NCBI GenBank assembly: GCA_039519185.1
Contig: CM076849.1
Span: forward strand, 109,869,806-109,933,805
DNA length: 64,000 nt
Source of the DNA: Astragalus membranaceus
Taxonomy: Eukaryota; Streptophyta; Magnoliopsida; Fabales; Fabaceae
Direction: 5' to 3'
In this document: in pieces, positions 54,288 to 64,000 of the stretch
Layout of the letters: every line of letters begins with the position of its first letter
Position numbering within the stretch: position 1 is the stretch's first letter
Program-made: the position numbers and the translations under genes
The notes under the pieces: generated by a model
What the model was told of the DNA's origin: nothing
What the model saw: only the letters and a program-made list of their open reading frames with translations
The model's database searches: none

Positions 54288-57200
54288 TGTCATACCCCAA
54301 TTTTGTCCGCCCAAGTCAAAAATATTTTTCTTAATTTTTAGGAATGTTAGAAAATAAAATAGTGCATATTTTTGCATTTTTGGGCATTTAAATAAAAGCA
54401 AATTAATTATTTTTGGACCAAGACCAGGTCAAGGACATGGTATACACATTACTCTACCAAGGGTAATTTTTGTATAATTTTTGGAAAGAAAGTCCCTGTC
54501 CAAAATAAATAAAAATGCATTTTCTCCATTTTTAGTGCATAGAAAAATGAAAAATGACCATTAAATATTCCTCAATTATTAAATTAAAATTTTTATTGTC
54601 ATGAATAATTAGAGGGAATATTTTATGGTGCTAAAAAATATGTGACACTTTTTAATAGGTGCACCTTCACTTCCATGCCCAAAATTCAAAAACTCAAAAA
54701 AAAGGAAGTGTCCTCAATAAGACAAAAGACCAAAAACAAGTTTTTTTCCTCTCTCTCTCTCTCTCTCCCCCCAGAATTTCGAAATTCTCTCTCTCTCTCC
54801 CCCCCACAATTTCGAAATTCCCTCTCTCTCTCTCCCTCTCACAAAATTCTTCCACACTCTTCTATTGTAGTATTATTCCTTATCTTGAAGGAATATGCCT
54901 TGTACCATCCTTAAACCTTCTCCTTTGGTGCATATCACCAATTCTCACTCACTCTCATGAAGATTCATGCCCTCTTTGGTAAATAACCTCACCCTCTCAC
55001 ACTCACCTCTTCATTAGGAAATGCAAATTTACTAGATATAGAACATTCTATCTCAATTATACCCTTAACCCCATCACATATGGGCCTCCATTCTCAAAAT
55101 AGGACAAGTTCATTTTTGCACTCCTTTTTCCTCTCCATATGCGACACCTTTCTCTCTCTCTCCCTCACTCTTATTTTGTGTTTTCTCTCCACCTTCAATC
55201 CATGTGATAAATGATCTCAACCCTCCATTCAAAATCAAAGTTCAATCCTAGAGCACCTCTCAAGAACAATGACCAAAATGACCTCTTTGCTTGGTGCCCA
55301 AGTTCAATTATTTATTTCCATTTTATTTTCAGCTGAATATTAATTCCCTTTTATTGCTTGATTACAATTTTAACCCTAGCCCTTCACCAATCCTATAAAT
55401 ACCCTCTTCATTTCCACACATCACATCTTTCTTTTTGCTCATTCTCTCCTACACTAAACCTAGCATACAACTCCCTCTTCTCCTTCCCTCTCCTTGTCCG
55501 AATGCCCCCTCTCCTCCCCCTCCATCCATCTTTTTGTTTTCCTTCACCCAAACACTACCATTTCACCAAAAATCCATTCGTCTTTCACATACTTCCTCCA
55601 TTTCTCATCCAAAATTCAAGCATCATCATCTAGTGGTTTGGATCATCAAATTTGCGTGAGGTTCTTCTTGGGTTCTTTGAAGATTTGTTGATTTGCTCTA
55701 GTTTCTTTCTTCAATCTTACTTCCTAGCTTGGAGATAAGGTAAAATCTCTAGCATCCTTGCATCATATTTAATTCCTTGCATCAAAAAATGTAAGATCAT
55801 GCATTCTCTCATCTTAATAATGTGATATTGTTGATTGTTGTTGGTGAGAAGTGCCATGAGCACTTTGACAAGCACTTAGGGAGGCTTGGTTATGTTGCTT
55901 CTCACCCTTGAATGATTGTTGATTTGTGTTGGTTTGATCTTGCTCCTTACATTTTGTGAAATAAAATGATGTTTTAATAGCTTGTATGTTTCGCACCCCT
56001 TTTGATTTTGTCATGATTTTATTGTTCCTTTTTGTTTGGTGATGTTTAATCTTGTTATTAGTGTTGCATTTTAGTGTTAAATGCTATTTTTTATTACACC
56101 TTACTTGCAAATATTGATGTATTGATGATCTAGCAAGATGATTCCCACTAGTGCCTAGTGCACCTTGATCTAACTGGTGAAGATTGCTAGAAAGGACTCA
56201 ATTTAGTTTATGCGTTCACTTATTCTTGTGTCTTAGTTTGCTTATTGTGAATTGTTGATGATAGGCAAGTTGATTCTCACTAATGCCTAGCGCATTTTGA
56301 TTCAAGTGAGAAGATTGCTCAATGTCATTCAACTTAGTTGTGTGTTATTTAATCTTTGTATTTTAATTTGCTTATTGTTAGTGGTTGATGATAGGCAAGT
56401 TGATTCTCACTTGTGCCTAGGGCACCTTGATTCAAGTGAGAAGATTGCTCTATGTGATTCAACTTAGTTGTGTGTTATTTAACCTTTGTATTTTAATTTG
56501 CTTATTGTTAGTAGTTGATGATAGGCAAGTTGATTCTCACTTGTGCCTAGGGCACTTTGATTCAAGTGAGAAGATTGCTCTATGTGATTCAACTTAGTTG
56601 TGTGTTTATTTAATCTTTGTATTTTAATTTGCTTATTGTTAGTGGTTGATGATAGGCAAGTTGATTCTCACTTGTGCCTAGGGCACTTTGAGTCTAGTGA
56701 GAAGATTGCTCTATGTGATTCAACTTGGTTTTAGTGTTTATTTACTTGCTCTTGTATTCTAGTTTTATTATTGTCCATTGTTGATGTTAAATCATATGGT
56801 TCCCACTTATGCCTAGTGCATCATGTTCTAAGTGGTGAGGATGGTTTTAGATGATTCAACCTTCCCCTTTTAATTTTTTAATGAATAAAAGATGAGATAG
56901 TTAAGTTTATGGTTTAGGGTTCGTGGGGTATTGCAAGGGATTGGTTACCCAAAACCTTGATGCTCCCTCCTCTTTGATGGTGTTATTAGCCTTTGGGCAC
57001 TTGTTCATATTGTTGATTGCAAATGATAGGCTTACCCTAGTCTTGATGCAATTCCTCTTGGTTCATGTTATTGAGAAATCGTTGCTCACATGTTCATTAG
57101 TTTACCTAAGATCATTCTATGTCTATAATCAATAGTGTTCTCTTGTTCATGATGCCATTTAAATGTCTTGATTTAATTGTATGCCATTCCCTCCACTTGT

Positions 57201-58819
57201 ATGACCTCCTAATGAAGACGTAAGCCTACTTCCTTGTTGTAGCATAGAGTCATTAGGGTAAATACACTCCTTCCTACACACACGCATTTGTTTTGAGAAC
57301 TTTACCTTTGCATCCTTGATAAGTGGATCTCTTGATCGTATTGGCATGTTTAGTCTTGGTTAACGTTCAACATATGCATGATTCCTTGATTATTGAATGT
57401 GCTTGAACTTTGTAACCAATCATTGATAATAACTTCACCCTTTTCCCAAAAATCTTTCAAACTCTTTTCTGACTAATGCAAGTTATTAGTGACTATCACC
57501 CAAAGCCTTTGCTTGTTTGTTTGTCATGAACGCTATCAAGAGTTGTTAGTAATGATCACTCAAAGCCTTTGCTTGCTTGGTCATTATGAAAGCTTTTCCT
57601 TTTTCCAAACCCTTTCAAAAGCATTTTCATTTTCAAGTTAGAACTACGTGGCTTTGATTCCCATTTGGGATACGTAGGAGCGAGTCTCGTTCTCGTCAAG
57701 CACAGCAATAAAAATCTAGCATTTAACCCATTGTTTTCAAACCCATTGTTGCTAGTAGCTCATCAGAGCCTTTGTTCGTTTAGCTATTAGTGGCAATGTC
57801 CTTTTCTCATAAGAATAATAAACGATGATCCATCATAACCTTTGTTAGTTTGATCATCGTGCAAATCAATCTCCTTCGAAAATCACTTTCAAAAAAAGAT
57901 AATAAAAACGAGTTGTTATCAATAGTCCATCAGAACCTTTGTTCGTTTGACTAGCGGTACAACTCTCTTTTTTGAGTATTTAGTAGTGACTCATCATAGC
58001 CTATGCTAGTTTAATCATTTGCTAATGCTCGTCCTATTTCAAAAACTCACTAAAAATGATAAAAAACAAAAACTTTTCAAAAAGACAAACAAGAACTACG
58101 TCGCCTTTGATTCTCCACCCGGAGATACGTAGGAGCAGGGCCACGCCCTTGTCTAGCGCAAAAATAAACAATTTCTAAATTAAAAAATTCAAACACATCT
58201 CTTTCATAAAAAAAAATCAAAAATCTTATTTTCAAAGTAGGGGATTAAGTCGGTCGTACGGCCGGGTTAATCATCGTTTTAGGATAGGTGAACTGTGGTC
58301 CTTCAGAGCCCCAGCGCTCCTTCAGCCCCCAGCGGCCCTTCAGACCCCCAGTGGTCCTTCAACACAGATCACACAATCCTAAAACCCCTATATTAAAAAA
58401 CACCAACACACAAAACATTTTCTACACAAGAACTACATAGCTTTGAATTCTCCATCGCACCGGGAGATACGTAGGAGTGAGAGGTTAACTCTCGTCAAGC
58501 GCCAAAAATAAAAATTTTCATTAAGTCTTCTCATTCCCCTTTCAATAAAGAGGCAATTTAAGTATTTTCCAAATCAACACTTAAAACTACACGTTTAATT
58601 AAAGGTTCCCTTTCGGTAGAAAGGAGGTGTGGGGTGCTAATACCTTCCCCATGCCTAACCGACCCCCGAACCCAAATTTTCCGGTTTCCAAAAGGCCGTT
58701 CGCTTTCCAAAAAAGGTTTCTTCAATATTTTCCTTATAAAAAATATTGGTGGCGACTTCATTGTTTTAAAAAGTTGTAAACGAAGAAAGATCCCCTCAGG
58801 GACTTTTTCGGGCGCAACA
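54288..58819 (+). repeat. E5 3' LTR
   Basis: This 4532-bp LTR contains a TATA box at 55394-55401, six of the ~130-bp units, and the same hairpin arrays as the 5' LTR. It has about 127 bp (about 55752-55885) that are missing from the 5' LTR. Several substitutions per 400 bp separate the two LTRs, so E5 is older than the elements inside it. Confidence 0.93.
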
Positions 58820-58824
58820 AGGAG

Positions 58825-59249
58825 GAGCCATTCTGAATCACTCTTACAATGAAGCATATGATTTGGTGGAAACTATAGCTGCAAACAGTTATCAATGGCC
58901 CACTGCCAGAATCAGTGCTGCCAAGAAGGTAGCCGGAATCCATGAGGTATCTGAAATAACTGCACTATCTGCACAAGTGGCCAGTTTAACCAACATGCTG
59001 AAAAATCTATGTACCACTCCTGCACCAGCTCCAGCTACCGTTGCTGCGGCTACAGCATCTGCAAAAACAGCACCTACAGAAAAGACTAATACACCAAATT
59101 GTGTGTACTGCAATGGGGGACATTTGTTCGAAGAGTGTCCAGGGAATCCAGTCTCGGTCAACTATATTGGAAATTTTAGCAAGAACAACAACCCCTATTC
59201 CAATACATACAACCCAGGGTGGAGGAACCATCCCAACTTTTCATGGAAG
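58825..59249 (+). pseudogene. E1 Athila gag, C-terminal part
   Basis: This is the continuation of the gag interrupted at 24082. Removing E5 and one AGGAG duplicate rejoins the frame. It reads AILNHSYNEAYDLVETIAAN, an Ala/Pro/Thr-rich linker, and the Athila-type zinc knuckle CVYCNGGHLFEEC (CX2CX3HX4C), which binds element RNA. At 59250 the SIRE-type LTR of E7 interrupts it. No stop codon is seen before the break. Confidence 0.9.
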
Positions 59250-59629
59250 TGTGGATACCTTGTATTGCAGGTAACCTAATATTGCAGGCTAAGTTTTGAT
59301 GATGAAGTGGTTAAGAAGTTTTGATGATGAAAAAGACAAAAGCTAAAGGTGATAAAAAGTGACATATAATCAAAGTCACAATCCAAGACAATCAAACTCA
59401 AGAATTGAAGTCTCAAGATATAAGGGTAGTCCTTAGAAATAAGGGTAGTCCTAGGGTTTGGGCTTGTCTTAGGAAAAAGTGTAAGCTCTTACGAAAGTCA
59501 GCTCATCTCTCAAAGTCTCACATCTTCACTAGCTTTTTCAAAATGCATGCATACACATAGCTAAGGCACATAACACAGAAACTATTTTATGAAAATGAGA
59601 AATCAATTTATGCTCTCTTCCATAAGGCC

Positions 59630-60056
59630 AAGAATCGATTTCCAACTCCTCTCAAAAGATAGAAATCGATTTCCAACTATTTTCCTAAAGATAAGAATCG
59701 ATTCCTATAATGTTTCAAAAGTAGAGAATCGATTCCTAGTATTTCTCTAAAGCACAAAATCGAGTCCCTAATCTATTATTGAGCACATAATCGATTTGCA
59801 TCTCATTTATTTCAAGCACATAATCGATTTGCACATTACTTGTTTTAAAACACATAATCGATTCCTTGCTTCCTTATTTAAATGAAAATCGTTTTCAAAC
59901 CTTTTCCTTTAAACTACATAATCGATTCCTTGCTTTCTTATTCAAATGAAAATCGATTTCAAACCTTTTCCTTTAAACTACATAATCGATTCATTGCTTT
60001 CTTATTCAAATGAAGATCGATTTCAAACTCTTTCAAAGAAGCTCACAATCGATTAT
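59630..60056 (+). repeat. AATCGATT array upstream of the E7 TATA box
   Basis: About 14 AATCGATT or one-off variants occur every 28-37 bp, joined by A/T-rich spacers such as TTTCAAACCTTTTCC and AAACTACAT. In the right half the spacing forms an approximately 64-bp double unit. The array ends about 40 bp upstream of the TATA box. The 3' LTR array begins at 63984. Confidence 0.85.
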
Positions 60057-60091
60057 CCTTCCCTCATTTAATTCTCAGATTTTCCTAAGCC

Positions 60092-60099
60092 TATAAATA
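60092..60099 (+). promoter_or_regulatory. E7 LTR TATA box
   Basis: TATAAATA in the context AAGCCTATAAATAGAGGC is an excellent plant TATA box. Transcription would start near 60125, leaving a leader of about 640 bp before the PBS. Confidence 0.75.
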
Positions 60100-60767
60100 G
60101 AGGCTTTACACTTCACAATTTACACAACCCATTTCACGAATCAAAAAGCATCATTTAGAAAAACTCTTCATATTTTCATTTCTGCTCCTCTCGCACCGCT
60201 GGTCCGTCAGAGCTAATCTTTCGCAAAGAGTTAGTTGGGGTTGCATTCTTCAAGTTGTATTATCTGCCTACATTTGAGGTATTTCGGTCTTTAAATTTGT
60301 TATGGTTTGTTGGTTGTATTTTGTACTAGGGAGTGGGGTATCTCTCTAGGGTAGCTGTTTGTACTAGGAAGTGCCGTATCTTTCTGGGACAGCTGGTTGT
60401 AACATGGGTGGGGTATCTCCTGTTATTGTTGTAATAGATTTGAGGGCTCTTTATAGGTGGGGTATCCTAGGAGAAGAGTGCATGAGTCTGTAAAGGTTTT
60501 CCAAGGCACCTGTAAGCCTTGTTGTTTTGATTAGTGGAAAATCTCACAAGGGCGTGAGGACTGGACGTAGGTCACTAGGAGGTGACCGAACCAGGATAAA
60601 TCTCTGTGTTCTTTATTGCTTTATTTTCTAATTCCTTCGCTTCCATTTAACCTGCGCGAAAATTGATCTAAGTCATTGAAAAGGGGAAAAACATTTTCTG
60701 AAGTTATCAAAAGTTTTTAAATCTCAATTCACCCCCCCTCTTGAGACTAAAGCCACTTGGAAACAAG

Positions 60768-60779
60768 TGGTATCAGAGC
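60768..60779 (+). other. E7 primer binding site (tRNA-iMet)
   Basis: TGGTATCAGAGC lies two bases after the inferred LTR end. Confidence 0.93.
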
Positions 60780-60812
60780 TAGACTCTTGTATGACAAGTG
60801 GTATCAAGAGAA

Positions 60813-62432
60813 ATGGCTTCAGGATGGTCTACGCAAGACGGTGCATCTCTTTTCTGTCCTCTGGGATTCAACGGAGAAGACTATGCATATTGGAAAGAAA
60901 GAATGAGAATTTTTATTGAAGGGGTAGACTTAGATGTTTGGGTTGCTGTGGAAAAAGGACCTTTCGTCCCCACACACATAGTAGATGGTATTCTTACAAT
61001 AAAAAGTAGAAATGAATGGTCTGATGATGAGAAAAGAAAAGTGCAACTTAATTTACGTCCTAAAAATATTATTAGTTCTACTTTGAGTGCTGATGAATTT
61101 TTTCGAGTTTCAAACTGTAAATCTGCCCAAGAAATGTGGGATAATCTTCAAGTTACTCATGAGGGTACAAGTGAAGTGAAAAGGGCAAGAACAGATACTC
61201 TTACCAGAGAGTACGAATTGTTTAGAATGAATACAGGTGAAACAATATCAGAGATGCAGAAAAGGTTCACTCACATAGTGAACAAATTGGGTTCATTAGG
61301 AAAATCATTTCCTCCCGAAGACTTCATCAACAAAGTGCTGAGATGCCTAAACAGAGAATGGCAACCAAAGGTGACTGCATTAACGAAGTCAAGAAACTTG
61401 ACTACCATGACTCTCGCCACCCTGTTTGGGAAACTACTAGAGCACGAGTTAGAGCTCACTCGCCTAGCAGAGCATGAAGGAAAAGACAAGAAGAACAAAA
61501 ACTTAGCTCTCAAAGCTTCCAGTTCAAACTCATCCGACGATAGTGATGATTCGGAAGATGAAGATGAAGATGAGGAGAAAATGGAACTAATGGTTAGTAA
61601 ATTCAAAAAGTTCATGAGAAGGGAAAGACCTCTCAAAAAGAATTCTCCAACCAAAAGAGGCTCAAGCAAGGAAAACCTCTCAAATCCACCAACTTGCCAC
61701 GAATGTGGAAAATCCGGACACATAAAGATAGAGCGCCCAAAATTACAAAGAAAACGATCAAGGTTTGAGAAAAAGGGATCCAAGAGAAACAGGAGTAGAA
61801 AAGCCTACACAGCATGGGAAAGCAATGACATGAACTCATCAGATAAATCAGAAAGTGAAAAAGATCAAGTTGTTCTCATGGCCGACCACGACAGCGAAAG
61901 TGATACTAAGGTATATTCTAACTCTGAAACTTTGCAAGATACTTATGATGAACTGTATGAAGCATTTACTAAGTTGCATGCTAAATCCTTAAAATTAGCT
62001 AAGGCATTAAGTAAATCCAAGAAAGTCATCACTCATCTTCAAAATGATATTATTACTTTAACTAAGGAAAAACTAGAGCTTAGAAAAGAAAATGATAGTC
62101 TTGCATGTTTTAAAGCAAATTACGTTTGTGATAGATGTGTTGATTTTGAAAATAAAGTGCATGAGCTAGAATGGACTGTAGAAAAATTGTCTAACGTACA
62201 ACATGTGCATCATAGAAACAATTTCATAAAAAGGCATGAGCATTATAAACCAAAGTTTTCCACTAGATCATATATTAAATGTTATTATTGTGGTAAACCT
62301 GGACATACAGCTTCCGTTTGCAGGGCAAGAGGTATACAAAATATGAAAAAGGTATGGGTTCTCAAAAGGACCATACCAAACACTAACCCACAAGGACCCA
62401 AAGAGATTTGGGTACCGAGAACCTTTTTTTAG
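60813..62432 (+). CDS. E7 SIRE-type gag
   Basis: The ATG at 60813 (AGAGAAATGGCTTC) gives a 539-residue gag ending at TAG 62430-62432. It starts with the copia-type gag core (LFCPLGFNGEDYAYWKERM, then SAQEMWDNLQVTHEGTSEVK, EYELFRMNTGETISEMQKRF and FINKVLRCLNREWQPKVTAL). An acidic Ser/Asp/Glu stretch and a basic stretch follow. The first zinc knuckle (61694-61738) is broken: CHECGKSGHIKIER lacks the last Cys. A predicted coiled coil follows (DELYEAFTKLHAKSLKLAKA to NDIITLTKEKLEL). A second knuckle, CYYCGKPGHTASVC, is intact (62280-62321). The ending PKEIWVP is typical of SIRE. An in-frame TTG upstream could extend it, but the ATG fits family starts. The frame is open throughout. Confidence 0.9.
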   Translation: MASGWSTQDGASLFCPLGFNGEDYAYWKERMRIFIEGVDLDVWVAVEKGPFVPTHIVDGILTIKSRNEWSDDEKRKVQLNLRPKNIISSTLSADEFFRVSNCKSAQEMWDNLQVTHEGTSEVKRARTDTLTREYELFRMNTGETISEMQKRFTHIVNKLGSLGKSFPPEDFINKVLRCLNREWQPKVTALTKSRNLTTMTLATLFGKLLEHELELTRLAEHEGKDKKNKNLALKASSSNSSDDSDDSEDEDEDEEKMELMVSKFKKFMRRERPLKKNSPTKRGSSKENLSNPPTCHECGKSGHIKIERPKLQRKRSRFEKKGSKRNRSRKAYTAWESNDMNSSDKSESEKDQVVLMADHDSESDTKVYSNSETLQDTYDELYEAFTKLHAKSLKLAKALSKSKKVITHLQNDIITLTKEKLELRKENDSLACFKANYVCDRCVDFENKVHELEWTVEKLSNVQHVHHRNNFIKRHEHYKPKFSTRSYIKCYYCGKPGHTASVCRARGIQNMKKVWVLKRTIPNTNPQGPKEIWVPRTFF

Positions 62433-62960
62433 ATCTTTTCAGGTATGCTTCAAGGTATGGGGGCAGATTGATACCTTGACAGCAAAGACTCAAAGCACAT
62501 GACCGGAGACGCAATAAAGTTCTTAACACTCACCCCCGAAAAAAGCCGTCATGTGACTTGTGAAAAATAGAGGAAGAATCACCGGTAAAGGTCAGATTGG
62601 TTAAAATTTTATTCACCTCTATTTTGAAAATGTGCTTAAGAATAGTTTATTAAGTCAAATATGTGACTACTGAAATAGAGAAATTCCTGAACCTCATTTC
62701 ATGCATCTTTAAAGAACAATATTTATAAGGCATGAAACAACAAAGTATTCTGGTCATCCCTCTAGGACTAAGCATATAAAAATTATATATCACCTTCTTA
62801 GAGGTTATGGTTAGAAAGGCGATAGTGTGATTGAGTCAGTTGAATCGTCAAAATCAGCTAGTTGATATTTTTCACAAATCCATTGCAAAAGAAAACCTGG
62901 TTCCTCAAATGATTTCTCAATTAAATGTTTCTCAAGTGATTTTATAAAATGTGAATTTAA
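62433..62960 (+). pseudogene. E7 pol remnants: protease-side and RNase H C-terminal fragments
   Basis: The segment 62480-62565 encodes YLDSKDSKHMTGD, the degraded counterpart of the SIRE protease-region motif WYLDSGCSRHMTG, with the active-site Gly lost and stops on both sides. A junction follows. The segment 62750-62930 encodes a degenerate RNase H C-terminus (SGHPSRTKHIKI, HLLRG, SVIESVESSK) with in-frame stops. Everything between (most of protease, all of integrase and RT, most of RNase H) is missing, which is several kilobases in a complete element. Confidence 0.8.
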
Positions 62961-63604
62961 ATTGTGACTTGTGAATTTCTGTGTGCTCCAAAAGCATTTT
63001 CTAAAGCAGTTGAAGTACTACCTTTTCTTAAAATCTATTTTCTCCTGTCACAATCAATTGCTAGCTCTGGTATTTATTTTCAGAATTCATACTCACAATC
63101 GTTGTTTACCTAAAATAATCTTTCCCAAAACTCTACTTCCCACCTTCTAGCTGCAGTCACCAACTCTCAAAAACTAAGCAGCATGAAACTTGTAAAGGCT
63201 AAACAACAGCTTCACGGATTTTTGAGACTCATAATTAGCTTTTACCTGTTTTGATGAAATATTCTCTTCATGGTTTCAAAACTGATTTTCCTTTGGTTTT
63301 GATGATCACTTATAAATCCGCAATGGTTCTTTTACCTTGTCAAATAGCTGTGACATTCGATTCGCAAACTTTATCATATATCGACCCTTTTGATCATGAC
63401 AAAAAGGGGGAGAGAAATATAGGGTTGCATAAAGCATATAGAATGAGCATATAGAATTGTCATAGCATTGTCACTATGCATCTAGTCAATAAAACAGGGG
63501 GAGCATCATGATAGGGGGAGTATCATATATATGCATTATGTGTTTGAACCAACCTCCCACCTTGAGATGAGTTAATGTTTTGTCATCATCAAAAAGGGGG
63601 AGAA
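62961..63604 (+). other. E7 3' region with repeated polypurine tracts
   Basis: No coding sequence is convincing here. Polypurine tracts occur at about 63399-63414 (ACAAAAAGGGGGAGAG), 63496-63504 (CAGGGGGAG), 63512-63520 (AGGGGGAG) and 63589-63604 (CAAAAAGGGGGAGAA). The last one abuts the 3' LTR and is the likely plus-strand primer. Multiple tracts are usual in SIRE elements. Confidence 0.75.
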
Positions 63605-64000
63605 TGTGGATACCTTGTATTGCAGGTAACCTAATATTCCAGGCTAAGATTTGATGATGAAGTGGTTAAGAAGTTTTGATAATGAAAAAGACAAAAGCTA
63701 AAGGTGATAAAAAGTGACATATAATCAAAGTCACAATCCAAGACAATCAAGCTCAAGAATTGAAGTCTCAAGATATAAGGGTAGTCCTTAGAAATAAGGG
63801 TAGTCCTAGGGTTTGGGCTTGTCTTAGGAAAAAGTGTAAGCTCTTACGAAGGTCAGCTCATCTCTAAAAGTCTCACATCTTCACTAGCTTTTTCAAAATG
63901 CATGCATACACATAGCTAAGGCACATAACACAACAACTATTTTATGAAAATGAGAAATCAATTTATGCTCTCTTCCATAAGGCCAAGAATCGATTTCCAA
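63605..64000 (+). repeat. E7 3' LTR, first 396 bp
   Basis: This begins TGTGGATACC like the 5' LTR and runs off the window within the first AATCGATT unit. About seven to eight substitutions relative to 59250-59645 are visible. Confidence 0.93.

Larger units (their letters stand above)
24082..58819 (+). mobile_element. E5: large non-coding Ogre-type element, carrying E4/E6/P2
   Basis: E5 is flanked by AGGAG at 24077-24081 and 58820-58824. Its LTRs are 4273 bp (24082-28354) and 4532 bp (54288-58819), starting TGTCATACCCC and ending GGGCGCAACA. A tRNA-Arg-type PBS and a polypurine tract AAAGAGGGGCAGC are present. These ends and LTR sizes fit Ogre/Tat elements. Without E4 the internal region is about 6.7 kb, and no gag, protease, RT or integrase fragment is visible in it. 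It therefore looks like a non-autonomous large retrotransposon derivative, probably mobilised by an autonomous Ogre relative. That last step is inference. Confidence 0.88.
59250..60765 (+). repeat. E7 5' LTR
   Basis: This LTR begins TGTGGATACCTTG and is taken to end at TTGGAAACA, two bases before the PBS (about 1516 bp). It holds the AATCGATT array (59630-60056) and a TATA box (60092-60099). The right end is inferred, as the 3' LTR is cut by the window. Confidence 0.88.
59250..64000 (+). mobile_element. E7: SIRE/Maximus-type Ty1/copia element, pol mostly deleted (3' end outside window)
   Basis: E7 has a 5' LTR at 59250-60765, PBS at 60768, gag at 60813-62432, remnants of pol, several polypurine tracts and the start of the 3' LTR at 63605. 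The gag type, the PGPKEIWVP-like end of gag and repeated AAAAGGGGGAGA tracts are typical of SIRE elements. RT and integrase are absent, so it needs help to move. The two LTRs show about seven differences in the 395 bp that can be compared. Confidence 0.9.

Noticed and set aside
58863..59279. A start of an independent gene at 58863
   Set aside because: It is the continuation of Athila gag. The frame joins 24081 after removing E5 and one AGGAG duplicate.
63251..63454. Small ORF near the SIRE 3' end
   Set aside because: It contains a polypurine tract and matches the usual decayed 3' region of SIRE elements. There is no domain.

Overview
This 64 kb window is a nest of LTR retrotransposons from a plant nuclear genome. 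I find no cellular gene, rRNA, functional tRNA or CRISPR array. The plant assignment rests on the families present: Athila-like, Tekay/Del-type chromovirus, Ogre-type and SIRE/Maximus-type elements, with primer binding sites for plant tRNA-iMet, tRNA-Asp and tRNA-Arg. Ogre-type and SIRE-type elements together suggest a eudicot, possibly a legume, but the sequence does not prove this.

Layout. The oldest layer (E1, + strand) is Athila-like. It runs from an integrase C-terminus (3-813) through an env-position ORF (1338-1736 and 20067-20657), an LTR (about 21503-23225) and a tRNA-Asp PBS to gag (23349-24081 and 58825-59249). Inserted into it are E2, a Tekay-type element (1737-20066, + strand, itself split by E3); P1, a palindromic tRNA-like element (22676-22987); E5, a 34.7 kb interval that is an Ogre-type non-coding element with 4.3-4.5 kb LTRs (24082-58819); and E7, a SIRE-type Ty1/copia element (59250 to beyond the window). 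E3 (6426-16064, - strand) is a structurally complete Tekay element with an open 1453-residue gag-pol. E4 (33168-52360, + strand) is the same Tekay family inside E5. E4 carries E6 (34439-43685, - strand, same family) in its 5' LTR and P2 (48577-48894), a second palindromic element, in its integrase.

Five-base target duplications support E3 (CGGAA), E4 (TTAGT), E5 (AGGAG), E6 (CAATG), P1 (ATCCT) and P2 (CATGG). LTR divergence judged by eye falls with nesting depth: E5 > E4 > E6, and E2 > E3.

How the parts work: each complete element needs LTRs (promoter and polyadenylation signals), a PBS, gag, pol (protease, reverse transcriptase, RNase H, integrase) and a polypurine tract. Only E3 has all of these without a visible break. 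E2, E4, E6 and E7 are broken, and E5 never shows coding capacity.

Most unusual are the two palindromic elements. They are symmetric about their centre, carry a tRNA-like core with Pol III box-like motifs, and have TG...CA ends and 5-bp duplications typical of an LTR-retrotransposon integrase. Also unusual are tandem hairpins inside the LTRs of three different families, where loops are conserved while stems vary in a compensating way. This points to selection on RNA or single-strand structure in the retrotransposon leaders.
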